A stretch of 43,238 bases of DNA from a bacterium (GTDB lineage: Bacteria; Armatimonadota; JACIXR01): assembly GCA_014360465.1 (NCBI GenBank), contig JACIXQ010000012.1, forward strand, positions 1-43,238, given 5' to 3'. The notes under the pieces are model-generated. The model was not told the DNA's origin. It saw only the letters and a program-made list of their open reading frames with translations, and did no database searches. The translations under genes and the position numbers were made by a program. Positions 33,697-43,238 of the stretch are shown here, one piece after another. The first letter of the stretch is position 1; the number at the start of each line of letters is the position of its first letter.

Positions 33697-34572
33697 ATGA
33701 CTAACGAGATAGTGGAATTCATCAATTATCTCAAAGAGGTCCGGGGTTATTCTTCCCATACCCTGAAGTCCTATAGTGAGGACATACACCAGTTTTCTCG
33801 TTTTGCTGGAGAGAGAAATATAGAAGAGTGGGGGAAGGTTGATATCCCACTATTGAGGGATTACATTGCCTACCTCCAAGAAAGGAAATACACAAGGGCG
33901 AGCATCTTGAGGAAGTTGTCGGCTCTTCGTTCCCTATATAAGTATCTTGTCAAACAGGGCAAACTTGAATCCAACATTATGCTTATCCTGAATTCGCCCC
34001 GCTATCGCAGAGGATTGCCTCACTTTCTCAAACTAAAGGATATAGAGACCATTGTTGCGTCCGCGGAGGAGGATGCTCTTGGTCTTCGCAATAAAGCGAT
34101 AATAGAGATGCTCTACTCAACAGGTATGAGGGTTTCCGAGCTTGCTTCACTGCGATTGGAGGATATTAGGGAAGATAGCGACGAGCTCAGGGTAAGGGGG
34201 AAGCGTGGTAAGGAGCGAATAGTTTTCATTGGAGAGAAAGCGAGGCAAGCTTTAAGAGATTATCTTCTTTATGCGCGTCCCTTGTTGGAGAGAAAACCGA
34301 ATTCCGCCCTCTTCCTCAACAGATTTGGGGGGAAGCTTTCCGTTAGGGGTGTGCATAAAATCGTTAGTAACCTGGCGAAGAAAGGTGCCCTTTACGCATC
34401 CCCTCACACGATTCGGCATTCCTTCGCAACGCATCTTCTTGATAGGGGAGCGGATTTGAGAGCTGTGCAGGAGCTTCTTGGGCATTCCTCCCTTTCAACG
34501 ACGCAGATATATACCCATCTGACTGTAGATAAACTGAAGGAGGTTTATAAGAAGGCTCACCCAAGGGGATGA
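33697..34572 (+). CDS. xerC: Tyrosine recombinase XerC/XerD
   Basis: [61 protein letters not shown]. Confidence 0.93.
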   Translation: MTNEIVEFINYLKEVRGYSSHTLKSYSEDIHQFSRFAGERNIEEWGKVDIPLLRDYIAYLQERKYTRASILRKLSALRSLYKYLVKQGKLESNIMLILNSPRYRRGLPHFLKLKDIETIVASAEEDALGLRNKAIIEMLYSTGMRVSELASLRLEDIREDSDELRVRGKRGKERIVFIGEKARQALRDYLLYARPLLERKPNSALFLNRFGGKLSVRGVHKIVSNLAKKGALYASPHTIRHSFATHLLDRGADLRAVQELLGHSSLSTTQIYTHLTVDKLKEVYKKAHPRG

Positions 34573-34577
34573 GACAT

Positions 34578-35120
34578 ATGAAGAGCACGACGATAATTGC
34601 AGTGAAGAGAAACGGAAGGGTAGCAATAGCGGGCGATGGGCAAGTAACATTTCAGAACACCGTTCTCAAAAATAAGGCAAGGAAAGTGCGGCGGATGTAT
34701 AACGGTAAAGTCATCGCTGGCTTCGCTGGGGCGGCTGCCGATGCTCTTGCTTTGTTCGACCGCCTTGAAAGAAAGTTACAGGAGCATAAAGGGAACCTTT
34801 TGCGTGCTTGTGTTGAGCTTGCCAAGGAATGGCGCACGGAGAGAGCCTTGAGACAGCTTGAGGCTCTTCTTGTTGTGTCGGATGGGGAGCAGCTTCTCGT
34901 CGTCTCAGGGACCGGTGATGTAATAGAGCCGGATGACGATGTTATAGGTATAGGTTCAGGTGGACCCTATGCTCTTGCGGCTGCAAAAGCCTTGTTGAAA
35001 TATACTGAGCTGAGCGCGGAAAAGGTGGCAGAGGAAGCAATAAGGATAGCTTCTTCAATATGCATATATACGAATGACCAAATTTATATAGAGACCATAG
35101 AAGGAAGTGAGGGCGTATGA
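34578..35120 (+). CDS. hslV: ATP-dependent protease subunit HslV
   Basis: [61 protein letters not shown]. Confidence 0.96.
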   Translation: MKSTTIIAVKRNGRVAIAGDGQVTFQNTVLKNKARKVRRMYNGKVIAGFAGAAADALALFDRLERKLQEHKGNLLRACVELAKEWRTERALRQLEALLVVSDGEQLLVVSGTGDVIEPDDDVIGIGSGGPYALAAAKALLKYTELSAEKVAEEAIRIASSICIYTNDQIYIETIEGSEGV

Positions 35121-36532
35121 CGGACCCAATGAGCTATTTGACCCCTCAAAAAATAGTTGAGGAACTGGATAAATACATAGTTGGACAATACAAGGCGAAG
35201 AAAGCTGTTGCCATTGCTCTTCGCAATCGCTACAGGAGGAAGTTCCTTCCTCCTAATTTGAGGGAAGAGATTATCCCAAAGAACATCTTGATGATAGGTC
35301 CCACTGGTGTAGGCAAGACGGAGATAGCAAGAAGGATGGCGAGAATCGTCTCCGCTCCTTTCATAAAGGTAGAAGCTACAAAATTCACCGAGGTTGGGTA
35401 TGTGGGTAGGGATGTTGATTCTATAATAAGGGATTTGATGAATGTCGCTGTTCAGATGGTAAGACAGGAGAAGTTGCAGGAGGTTAGAGAAAAGGCGAGA
35501 GTTTTAGCTATTGAGCGCATACTTGATGTGCTTTATCCTCTTCCTCAGCGTCCTTCTTCCATTCCCAATCCTTTTCAAATCATCTTTGGTGGTAGAAGGG
35601 AGGAGCCACAGATGAGTGAGGAGGAATTCAATTATAGGGTGGCAACTGCCCAAAGGTTGAGGGAGGAGGCAAGGGCAAAGATAGAGAGTGGTGAAATGGA
35701 TAATGAAATTATAGAAATTGAAGTGGAGGATAGCCGGGGAATTCCTGCTGTGGAGGTTTTCTCCCCAGCTGGCGTTGAGGAGTATGGTTTGGACTTCCAG
35801 GAGTTATTCGGCAATATCTTCCCCAAGCAAAAGAAGAGAAGGAAAGTCACGATTAAGGAGGCAAAGGAAATACTCACCGCTGAGGAAGCGGATAAGTTGA
35901 TAGATATGGATGAGGTGAAGAGGGAGGCAAAAGATAGGACGGAGAATCTTGGTGTCGTCTTCATTGACGAAATAGATAAGATAGTGGGCAAATCAGGAGG
36001 TGTTGGTCCCGATGTATCAAGGGAGGGAGTGCAAAGGGACCTTTTGCCGATTATAGAGGGTTCAACTGTGCAGACTAAATACGGACCTGTCAAAACTGAC
36101 CACATCCTGTTTATCGCAGCGGGAGCATTTCATTCGTCCAGCCCCTCAGACCTAATCCCGGAGCTTCAGGGTCGTCTACCCATAAGGGTTGAGCTTGACC
36201 CGCTGACGGAAGAGGATTTCCGTCGCATCTTGACGGAGCCCGAAAACGCCCTCTGCAAACAGTATCAAGCACTCCTCGCAACCGAGGGAGTAGACTTGCG
36301 ATTCACTCCCGATGGGGTTGCCGAGATAGCGAAGATTGCCAGGCTGGTCAATGAACGCACAGAAGACATAGGAGCACGCCGTCTTCATACCGTAATGGAA
36401 AGGCTACTGGAAGATGTCTCTTTCCAGGCTCCCTCGCTGAAAGGTCAGGTAATCACCGTTGATGCCGAGTTCGTTAGAAAGCAACTGGGTGATATAGTAG
36501 AGAGCGAGGACCTCTCTCGCTTCATACTTTAA
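35117..36532 (+). CDS. hslU: ATP-dependent protease ATPase subunit HslU
   Basis: [63 protein letters not shown]; 4-nt overlap with hslV. Confidence 0.97.
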   Translation: MTDPMSYLTPQKIVEELDKYIVGQYKAKKAVAIALRNRYRRKFLPPNLREEIIPKNILMIGPTGVGKTEIARRMARIVSAPFIKVEATKFTEVGYVGRDVDSIIRDLMNVAVQMVRQEKLQEVREKARVLAIERILDVLYPLPQRPSSIPNPFQIIFGGRREEPQMSEEEFNYRVATAQRLREEARAKIESGEMDNEIIEIEVEDSRGIPAVEVFSPAGVEEYGLDFQELFGNIFPKQKKRRKVTIKEAKEILTAEEADKLIDMDEVKREAKDRTENLGVVFIDEIDKIVGKSGGVGPDVSREGVQRDLLPIIEGSTVQTKYGPVKTDHILFIAAGAFHSSSPSDLIPELQGRLPIRVELDPLTEEDFRRILTEPENALCKQYQALLATEGVDLRFTPDGVAEIAKIARLVNERTEDIGARRLHTVMERLLEDVSFQAPSLKGQVITVDAEFVRKQLGDIVESEDLSRFIL

Positions 36533-36535
36533 GTT

Positions 36536-38971
36536 TCATTTCTCATAAAGCTCCAGTATCTCCCAACTTAGTGCACCCATTGGAACTTCTATCCTTAATT
36601 TATTTCCGATGTTTTGCCATTTAATGCTTCTTCCGTCCTTTATACTTTTAATTTCCAATTTCTTGAAGTTCATATCAACGAGATAGTGCTTTGGAACAAA
36701 TTCTATTACAGCTGTATCATCCTTATCGGCGGGATTCCACAAGCAGATGTAGCCATATCGCCCTTTATATAAGGGACGAAGATGCATTACGCCATCAATA
36801 TGGGGTTGAGAGTTGGGATTGCGTGGGTCCCAGGGTCTATCCAGAATTGGTTGGGCGAAAGCCAGCCAATCCCTATTCTCTTTATTCCATTTGACCCACT
36901 TCTTGATTATCTCCTTTTCCCTCTCTGTCATTTCGTCAATCTTGCCATGTATCTCTACATTGCAGATGTAGGCGCCTATTGAGGTGAAATGATATTCAAG
37001 GGCATTTATATCCTCCCGTCCGATTGGAAGGTGGCAGGGGGTTTCCCAGGCAATGGTGAAGGGAGGGCGGACGGAGGTCAGATCCCAGAGGGTTATTCTA
37101 TATACATCGGCGTTCTTGAACCACCATCTGACATCTTTCTGCCTATTGGGGTCATAACCTATCTCCCAGTCGCCGAACCAACCCTCGTCGTTGACATCGC
37201 ATACCTCTGGACCACTCTCCCATCCCCTGTCTATTATGAAGTTTGGATTTAGCTTTCTAACGCTCTCGCAGAAGTCCTTCCAACCAGCCCATTGGGAGGC
37301 GAGTGAATGACCGGGGAGATGGTGATGGTTTGGCTGGGTGCATCCCGCCTCCAGTAAACCATCATCGCATTTGAAGAATTCAGCTCCTTGTTTGACATAG
37401 CCCAGCATCCTTTGCTTTATCCAGTTTAGATAATCGGAACCAAGACACATTCCATAGCGAGAACCCCACTCAATGACAAATGAATCGCCTCTTTTGACAA
37501 CCCAATCGGGATGCTCTCTAACCAGCTGGGAACCTGGAGCAGCCATAATAGGGGCGAACCAGATGCCGAAATGTAAACCGTGTTGGTTGCAGAGCTTCTT
37601 AATATATGTCAATCCGTGGGGGAACTTGTTCTCATCCACAATCCAGTCACCGTAAACATCTTCACCGTTATTCTTCTGCCAGCCGTCGTCAATTATGAAA
37701 TATTCACAGCCTATCTCCTTAGCTACGGGAATGATTTTCTCGCAGATTTTCTCATTTATATCCCTGTAATAGCCGAACCAGGTGTTGTATATAGGAGGGA
37801 CGCTGTAGGGAGTTGCCCTGACGAAATGATGAGCCATAAACAGTTGATAGACAAAGGCGCCATTGGAACCGTTGCCCTGGAAGAAGGCGATAACGGATTT
37901 AGGAGTAACGAGTTTTCCCTGGAAAAGTGCATCGTTGTTCCAAAGAAGGAGGAAAGATTTATCTCCCGTCTGGCTTCTCCCCAAAACAGACCCAACTCCC
38001 CCGATGATACCTTTGTCATTCGCCCAGATGGCTGTGCTGGTGCCCGGAAAGCTCCTAATTTCGTATTTGATATCAGGGATGCGAAGATTCTCGAGGATGA
38101 AATTTCTTCCCAGCAGAGGATGTCCAATTTTGTTATTTTTGATTTCAAACCATTTGATAAACCATGGCTCGTCTCCCTGATAAACTTGATAATGCACATC
38201 TACTTCCCAACCAGAATTTGCGCCTTTGCCCTGAAGCGTTATACACAATTCTTTCCCTTCCTTATTTTTTATCACTTTATACGATTTCAATGCCCAACCT
38301 TTAGAAAGGTCAAGAATATGAAAGGAGCCAGCAGGGAGCACATTCACGGGTCCATAAATGCCATTTGGTCTGCCGTGTCCTCTCAGTTCTATGGCGAGCA
38401 CTTCGCCACCCTTTATAGCAATCGTGATGGTTTTAGTCCAAGGCACATCCTCCAATTTTACCTGCTTAATAAGCACGCCATCAAGGTAGATATCGGCTTC
38501 ATCGTCTATAGCTTGATGAAATTCAAGGAGATATTCCTTTCCTTTGGGTAGAGATAATTTCTTCCTGAGCCACCAGGTTTTGTTATCCTCCTCGCTTCTG
38601 AAAGGTAGGTTAATCGTCTGCCAGTCGCTATCGGGGAAATCGGCTTTCTGCCAGCCCTCAGGGGGTCTGATGTCCGTAATCTTCCAATCCGTCGTTATGT
38701 CTATGGTTTCCTCCGGAGTGGTGAACTGAAACATCCCTTCAGAAGAAGGTTGGGCAATGAACTGCGCCGAGGTTCGCTTATCTTTTAAGGAGATGGTAAA
38801 CAACCCTCCCTTTTGGAAGACGATTTTCCTTTCCACCCTTAAATTATTCAATGTCCATGTGAGGTTCTTCTTATCATAGTTGATTTGTGGCTCTCCTTTC
38901 TTGAAGAAATTGCTCGTTGTAGTGCCAAAAAGTAAACCGATAGCCAGAACCAATAAACAGAAAAGCCTCAT
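36536..38971 (-). CDS. Secreted alpha-galactosidase-like (GH36/melibiase-type) glycoside hydrolase
   Basis: 811 aa with signal peptide; YFIIDDGWQKNNGEDVYGDWIVDENKFPHGLTYIKKLCNQHGLHFGIWFAP; GAEFFKCDDGLLEAGC. Confidence 0.75.
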   Translation of the reverse strand: MRLFCLLVLAIGLLFGTTTSNFFKKGEPQINYDKKNLTWTLNNLRVERKIVFQKGGLFTISLKDKRTSAQFIAQPSSEGMFQFTTPEETIDITTDWKITDIRPPEGWQKADFPDSDWQTINLPFRSEEDNKTWWLRKKLSLPKGKEYLLEFHQAIDDEADIYLDGVLIKQVKLEDVPWTKTITIAIKGGEVLAIELRGHGRPNGIYGPVNVLPAGSFHILDLSKGWALKSYKVIKNKEGKELCITLQGKGANSGWEVDVHYQVYQGDEPWFIKWFEIKNNKIGHPLLGRNFILENLRIPDIKYEIRSFPGTSTAIWANDKGIIGGVGSVLGRSQTGDKSFLLLWNNDALFQGKLVTPKSVIAFFQGNGSNGAFVYQLFMAHHFVRATPYSVPPIYNTWFGYYRDINEKICEKIIPVAKEIGCEYFIIDDGWQKNNGEDVYGDWIVDENKFPHGLTYIKKLCNQHGLHFGIWFAPIMAAPGSQLVREHPDWVVKRGDSFVIEWGSRYGMCLGSDYLNWIKQRMLGYVKQGAEFFKCDDGLLEAGCTQPNHHHLPGHSLASQWAGWKDFCESVRKLNPNFIIDRGWESGPEVCDVNDEGWFGDWEIGYDPNRQKDVRWWFKNADVYRITLWDLTSVRPPFTIAWETPCHLPIGREDINALEYHFTSIGAYICNVEIHGKIDEMTEREKEIIKKWVKWNKENRDWLAFAQPILDRPWDPRNPNSQPHIDGVMHLRPLYKGRYGYICLWNPADKDDTAVIEFVPKHYLVDMNFKKLEIKSIKDGRSIKWQNIGNKLRIEVPMGALSWEILELYEK

Positions 38972-39136
38972 TTATATCATTCCTTTCTATATCCTATTTT
39001 AAGGAAAAATAAAAAATTAGAGCAAATTTTATGAAGTTAGATTGGTTCTCTATGGATAAAAAAGAGCTGGGGCGCCGAAGTGGTTTGACAGATTCATATA
39101 ATTTGTGCTTAATAGTTTAGAAGAGGTGAGTCCATT

Positions 39137-39916
39137 ATGCCACTTGACGATTTGGCTATAGATGTTGACTATGTCCGACGTAGGATAGTCTATTTTCTCA
39201 AGAACGAGTTCGAAAAGGCAGGTTTTGAGAAAGCGGTGATTGGACTATCGGGAGGCTTGGATTCATCAACTGCCTTCCTTTTAACGGTGGAGGCATTGGG
39301 TGGGAGTAATGTTATAGGGATATCCCTTCCTTATAAAACGACAAGCAATGAAAGCATTGAAGATGCCAAGGAGCTTGCTCAGACCGCTGGTGCCTGTTGG
39401 GAGATAATAGACATTACACCCCAAATAGATGCCTATTTCCAGCGGTTTCCCACAGATAACATCGTTCAGAAGGGGAACAAGATGGCGAGGGAAAGGATGA
39501 GCATCCTTTATGACAGAGCCTATGTTCACGGAGCCCTTGTGGTTGGGACGGGCAATAAAACGGAATGGCTTCTCGGATACACTACGCGCTGGGGAGATTC
39601 TGCCTGCGATTTGGCTCCCCTGTTAGACCTTTACAAAACCCAAGTGCGGCAATTGGCTAAAGCCATCGGTGTTCCGGAGAAGATCATCGAAAAGGTGCCA
39701 ACAGCGGAATTATGGCCTGGGCAGACCGATGAGGGGGAGCTTGGCTTCACCTATACTGAAGCAGACCAGGTTCTTTTCTATTTCGTTGAAAGGGGATTTA
39801 CGAGGAAACAATTGATTGCAAAAGGGTTTTCCGAAGAGTTGGTGGACAGGATAGTGGAGCGGATGAAGAGGATGGCATACAAGCGAGCTTTGCCACCCTA
39901 TCCTCGTATCTACTGA
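39137..39916 (+). CDS. nadE: NH3-dependent-type NAD+ synthase
   Basis: 259 aa: AVIGLSGGLDSSTAFLLTVEALGGSNVIGISLPY, VVGTGNKTEWLLGYTTRWGDSACDLAPLLDLYKTQVRQLAKAIGVP; no nitrilase domain. Confidence 0.92.
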   Translation: MPLDDLAIDVDYVRRRIVYFLKNEFEKAGFEKAVIGLSGGLDSSTAFLLTVEALGGSNVIGISLPYKTTSNESIEDAKELAQTAGACWEIIDITPQIDAYFQRFPTDNIVQKGNKMARERMSILYDRAYVHGALVVGTGNKTEWLLGYTTRWGDSACDLAPLLDLYKTQVRQLAKAIGVPEKIIEKVPTAELWPGQTDEGELGFTYTEADQVLFYFVERGFTRKQLIAKGFSEELVDRIVERMKRMAYKRALPPYPRIY

Positions 39917-39917
39917 A

Positions 39918-40622
39918 GTGGGAAAGAAGGGGACACTCTTCGTCGTAGCCACACCTATAGGAAACCTACAAGATATCACTCTGCGGGCTCTGGATGTTTT
40001 GAAGTCTGTTGACCTTGTCGTTGCTGAAGATACGAGGAAGGCGTTGGCTTTGCTCAGCCATTATAATATACGGAAACCCGTTCTTTCACTCCACAGGCAT
40101 TCTCCTGGGAGAAGAATTGAGGAAATAGTTAGGGAATTGAAGGGAGGGAAAAAGATAGCGCTGATTTCAGAGGCGGGTACACCAGGGATTTCCGACCCTG
40201 GAGAGGAACTTGTAAGGCGTTGTGGTGAAGAGGGGATAGATACTGTTCCTATCCCCGGAGCCTCAGCTTTGACTGCAGCGCTAAGCATCAGTGGATTGCC
40301 GACGAGGAGTTTTCTCTTCTTCTCTTTTCCTTCTCGGAAAAGGAGCAAAAGAAAAAAGCTCCTTGAGGAACTGAAGGAATATCCTCATACACTTGTATTC
40401 TTTGAGTCTCCCCACAGAATAAAGGAAACACTTGAGGATATATTAGAGATAATGGGTGATAGGAAGGTGGTTATCTGCCGGGAAATGACGAAATTATATG
40501 AGGAGATATACCGAGGCATGGTGAGCGAGGCGCTGAACTGGCTTGCCCAAAAGGAAATAAAAGGAGAGTTCACCGTCGTTTTAGAAGGGAGGTTTCCTTC
40601 CAAGGCGGTCAACAAATCTTAG
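39918..40622 (+). CDS. rsmI: 16S rRNA (cytidine(1402)-2'-O)-methyltransferase
   Basis: GTLFVVATPIGNLQDITLRALDVLKSVDLVVAEDTRKALALLSHYNI, SEAGTPGISDPG, PIPGASALTAALSISGLPT; GTG start. Confidence 0.95.
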   Translation: MGKKGTLFVVATPIGNLQDITLRALDVLKSVDLVVAEDTRKALALLSHYNIRKPVLSLHRHSPGRRIEEIVRELKGGKKIALISEAGTPGISDPGEELVRRCGEEGIDTVPIPGASALTAALSISGLPTRSFLFFSFPSRKRSKRKKLLEELKEYPHTLVFFESPHRIKETLEDILEIMGDRKVVICREMTKLYEEIYRGMVSEALNWLAQKEIKGEFTVVLEGRFPSKAVNKS

Positions 40623-41342
40623 AATGCTGTTTTTTTCTATTAATTTGCTTAGGGAAATGTGCTCTCCTAGAAGAAGTATGAGAAGGAGGAAAATAGCGTA
40701 TAGTAGTTGAATAAATAAAGGGGTATGGCAGAATGATAGACCGAGAAGAGCGCCAAGGCTGTTTGAACCGCTATCGCCAAGCATAGCCCTTTCCCGCAAA
40801 TCGTGGAAAAGGAAACCGAAAGCGAAGCCAAGGACTAAAGGATGGACATTTCCCCCGAAAATTAGAAGGAAAAAGGAGAGGATTAGAAAGGTTTTGAGAC
40901 ATCTGCCGGGACGAAGGTCTAAAAGGTTGAGGAAATTGGCTGAAGCGGAAATGATAAAGGCGGAGAGAATTAAGGGGAAAAAAGAATGGTGAAGCAGAGA
41001 AGCGATGACGAGCCCCCCTATGCCTCCACCAAGGGCTTTGAGCCATCCTGTGGAGAATTTTCCTCTTAGGAGAAGATGAAAATGCCCCTTGAAACCTTTG
41101 ACCTCCTTCAAGCCCCAGATATCATCTATTAGCCCGAGAATTCCGAAAATAAGAAGGGCGAGGGAGGTGGGTAATTCTCCCATCATTAGGGCGATGCCAA
41201 GCATTGGGAAGAGAAAACCGAGAAGGGGAAGCTGAGCACCTTTGAAGTTTCTCCCCCTGAGTGGGAAAGAACTCAAAATGTAGGGAAGAATCAATCCGCC
41301 AAGGATTCCGATAATCAGGCTTTTTGCGAGGTTCGTCTCCAT
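40581..41342 (-). CDS. Short MraY/WecA-like (glycosyltransferase 4 family) membrane protein
   Basis: Multi-TM; GLIDDIWGLKEVKGFKGHF, SANFLNLLDLRPGRCLK, MLGDSGSNSLGALLGL. Confidence 0.7.
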   Translation of the reverse strand: METNLAKSLIIGILGGLILPYILSSFPLRGRNFKGAQLPLLGFLFPMLGIALMMGELPTSLALLIFGILGLIDDIWGLKEVKGFKGHFHLLLRGKFSTGWLKALGGGIGGLVIASLLHHSFFPLILSAFIISASANFLNLLDLRPGRCLKTFLILSFFLLIFGGNVHPLVLGFAFGFLFHDLRERAMLGDSGSNSLGALLGLSFCHTPLFIQLLYAIFLLLILLLGEHISLSKLIEKNSILRFVDRLGRKPPF

Positions 41343-41421
41343 ATAGATTATCTAAATTTTAATTGATAATCAATTCATAAACCAATATCATATTTTAAAA
41401 TTAAGAAAGGAGGATTTTTCA

Positions 41422-42381
41422 ATGGAATTAAGAAGACTGGGAGATTCCACCTTAAATGTTTCAGTGATAGGCTTAGGAACCTGGGTTATGGGTGGCGTCT
41501 GGTGGGCGGAGCCGGATGATATGCAATCTATTGAGGCGATAAAAGTTTCCTTGGAAAATGGCGTAAACCTCATTGATACTGCTCCTGCCTATGGTTATGG
41601 AAGGGCGGAAAGACTTGTGGGGCAAGCGATAAAGGGAATGAGGGATAAGGTTGTTATCGCAACAAAGTGCGGTCTTGTGTGGGATGAGAAGGGGAATATC
41701 AGCAATAACCTGAAGAGGGACAGTTTGCTGAGGGAAATAGATGCCAGCCTTGAGAGGCTTGGGGTGGATGTAATAGACCTTTATCAGGTGCATTGGCCTG
41801 ACCCGAACACGCCGATAAAGGAGACATTTGAAACATTGGAGGAGATCAGGCAATCGGGAAAGATTCGCTACATAGGAGTGAGCAATTTCTCAGTTGAGCA
41901 AATGGAAGAGGCGAGAAAATATGCGAAAATAGTATCCAATCAACCTCCCTACAGTATGTTCAACAGGGGCATAGAGAAGGAGATTTTGCCGTATTGCAGG
42001 GAGAACAATATCGGCATTCTGGCATATAGCCCGATGGAAAGGGGAATACTGACGGGCAAGTTCCACCTTGATGGTGTTGAGCCTCCCGATGATTTGCGAA
42101 GGAACCATTTCACGCTCAGCCCCGAGGCGTTTGAACCGACGAAGAGGTGTTTATCGAGGTTGAGGCAACTGGCAGAGGAGAAGGGTTGCACCCTTGGGGC
42201 ATTGGCTATTGCCTGGGTGATTCATCAGGACGGAATAAAGAGTGCTCTTGTAGGAGCAAGAAATGCCCAGCAGGCGAGGCAAAACATAATGGCGGCAGAA
42301 GTAGCGCTCAGCAAAAATGACCTTGAGAGAATAGAGGAGATTCTGGAGGATTGGCAGAAGGAGCTTAACAGGGCGAAATAA
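41422..42381 (+). CDS. Aldo/keto reductase
   Basis: MELRRLGDSTLNVSVIGLGTWVMGG, NLIDTAPAYGYGRAERLVGQAI, YIGVSNFSVEQM; RBS aaaggagg. Confidence 0.95.
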   Translation: MELRRLGDSTLNVSVIGLGTWVMGGVWWAEPDDMQSIEAIKVSLENGVNLIDTAPAYGYGRAERLVGQAIKGMRDKVVIATKCGLVWDEKGNISNNLKRDSLLREIDASLERLGVDVIDLYQVHWPDPNTPIKETFETLEEIRQSGKIRYIGVSNFSVEQMEEARKYAKIVSNQPPYSMFNRGIEKEILPYCRENNIGILAYSPMERGILTGKFHLDGVEPPDDLRRNHFTLSPEAFEPTKRCLSRLRQLAEEKGCTLGALAIAWVIHQDGIKSALVGARNAQQARQNIMAAEVALSKNDLERIEEILEDWQKELNRAK

Positions 42382-42688
42382 TTTACCTTGCTCATAGGAA
42401 GCTGTTGGTAGATATGGTCATTTTCATTTTTCTGATTAGCCATACTTTTCAAGGAAAAAGGTGATGCTAAGAGACTAAAAAGGGAGCTCTTATAAAGGTC
42501 GGTAGATAGATAAAGCAGGTTCTAATTTTATATGTGTTCAATTGGTTCGTTTATTGGGATAAGGAGCCGGTGAAAGGAGTTGCTCGAAAGTGGTCCCATG
42601 GTCTATCTATGGTCTTGCGAGCAATTGTTATATTTCTTTGCCTAACACTGAGTGAAGAGAGCTTAAGCGGGAACGACGAATCAGGAAA

Positions 42689-43219
42689 ATGAGTAGGAGA
42701 AAAACAACTTTCCTTGTCATACTCGGCTTAATCATTTTGCTTTTCCTTATCAGCTGGTACTCGTTTAATAAAAAAGTTTATTTAACGCTTCCTGACATAA
42801 CCTTTAACCAATCCACTTTAGGAGAAGCCTTACTCAGGGTTTCCACCTTTTGGGGGAAAGGATTGCCCAGTAAGGAACTGACAAAAATCGGTGGCTTGTC
42901 CTTTAAGTTTTCCGATATTGTGGAAATATGTAGAAACAACTCTTTGCTTTGCCTCTTCATTTTTGCCGATGTTGGGCTAATTAAGAAGCTTTTGCAGAGT
43001 AATTTCCCAGTAATCATCTGCTGGGAGGAGGAAGCTATCGCCCCCGGATGGGGTTCATTGGTTTACAATTATCATTGGGACTTCATTATAAATGGTTACG
43101 ACAATATTAGAAGATTAAACTTGTTGCTTAATAAGCTTACCATAAGGTTTTCCTTCCGGCAAGCCCAATTTATTATAATTATAAACGCCTTTCTATGCAT
43201 CGTCAACATCATTTGTTAA
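42689..43219 (+). CDS. Membrane-anchored protein with weak similarity to C39-like peptidase domains
   Basis: Single N-term TM; order of elements NQSTLGEALLRVSTFWGKGLPSKEL - LIKKLLQSNFPVIICWEEE - HWDFIINGYD resembles Peptidase_C39-like, with Asn where the catalytic Cys is expected. Confidence 0.4.
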   Translation: MSRRKTTFLVILGLIILLFLISWYSFNKKVYLTLPDITFNQSTLGEALLRVSTFWGKGLPSKELTKIGGLSFKFSDIVEICRNNSLLCLFIFADVGLIKKLLQSNFPVIICWEEEAIAPGWGSLVYNYHWDFIINGYDNIRRLNLLLNKLTIRFSFRQAQFIIIINAFLCIVNIIC

Positions 43220-43238
43220 AATTTCTCAAAGCAATTAT

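Noticed and set aside
37580-38551. 323-aa plus-strand ORF
   Set aside because: Antisense to the GH36-like gene; composition looks like a shadow ORF, no domain signature.
39080-39105. TTGACA...TATAAT upstream of the second nadE
   Set aside because: Spacer is only about 6 nt, not compatible with a -35/-10 pair.

Overview
43.2 kb bacterial chromosomal window, mostly single-copy metabolic and envelope genes. I saw no rRNA, tRNA, CRISPR array or intact transposon. The most interesting region is a nitrogen-assimilation island on the minus strand (about 9.2-18.3 kb). It encodes a split glutamate synthase (amidotransferase, FMN/FeS synthase core, ferredoxin, NAD(P)H/FAD oxidoreductase, GXGXG subunit), glutamine synthetase, glutamine-hydrolysing NAD synthetase and a PII protein. 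Two features in it are missing from the ORF track. (1) A 59-aa ORF (9546-9725, minus) between nadE and PII reads as one transmembrane helix plus the C-terminal cytoplasmic tail of an AmtB ammonium transporter (...[22 protein letters not shown]), with the rest of the transporter absent. (2) Two dual-hairpin/terminator leaders, upstream of glnA and of the glutamate synthase operon, match the architecture of ANTAR-protein antitermination targets. Other points: an MlaEFD operon whose MlaD has a long helical region and a beta-rich, possibly barrel-forming C-terminus; a DUF2330-TM-LemA fusion next to LemA, nucleotidyltransferase and frameshifted TPM genes; two different NadE enzymes; PBP1A/PBP2; xerC-hslVU; several secreted glycoside-hydrolase-like proteins; and a C39-peptidase-like ORF at the right edge that seems to lack the catalytic Cys. 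All calls come from reading the sequence and translations; no database search was run.
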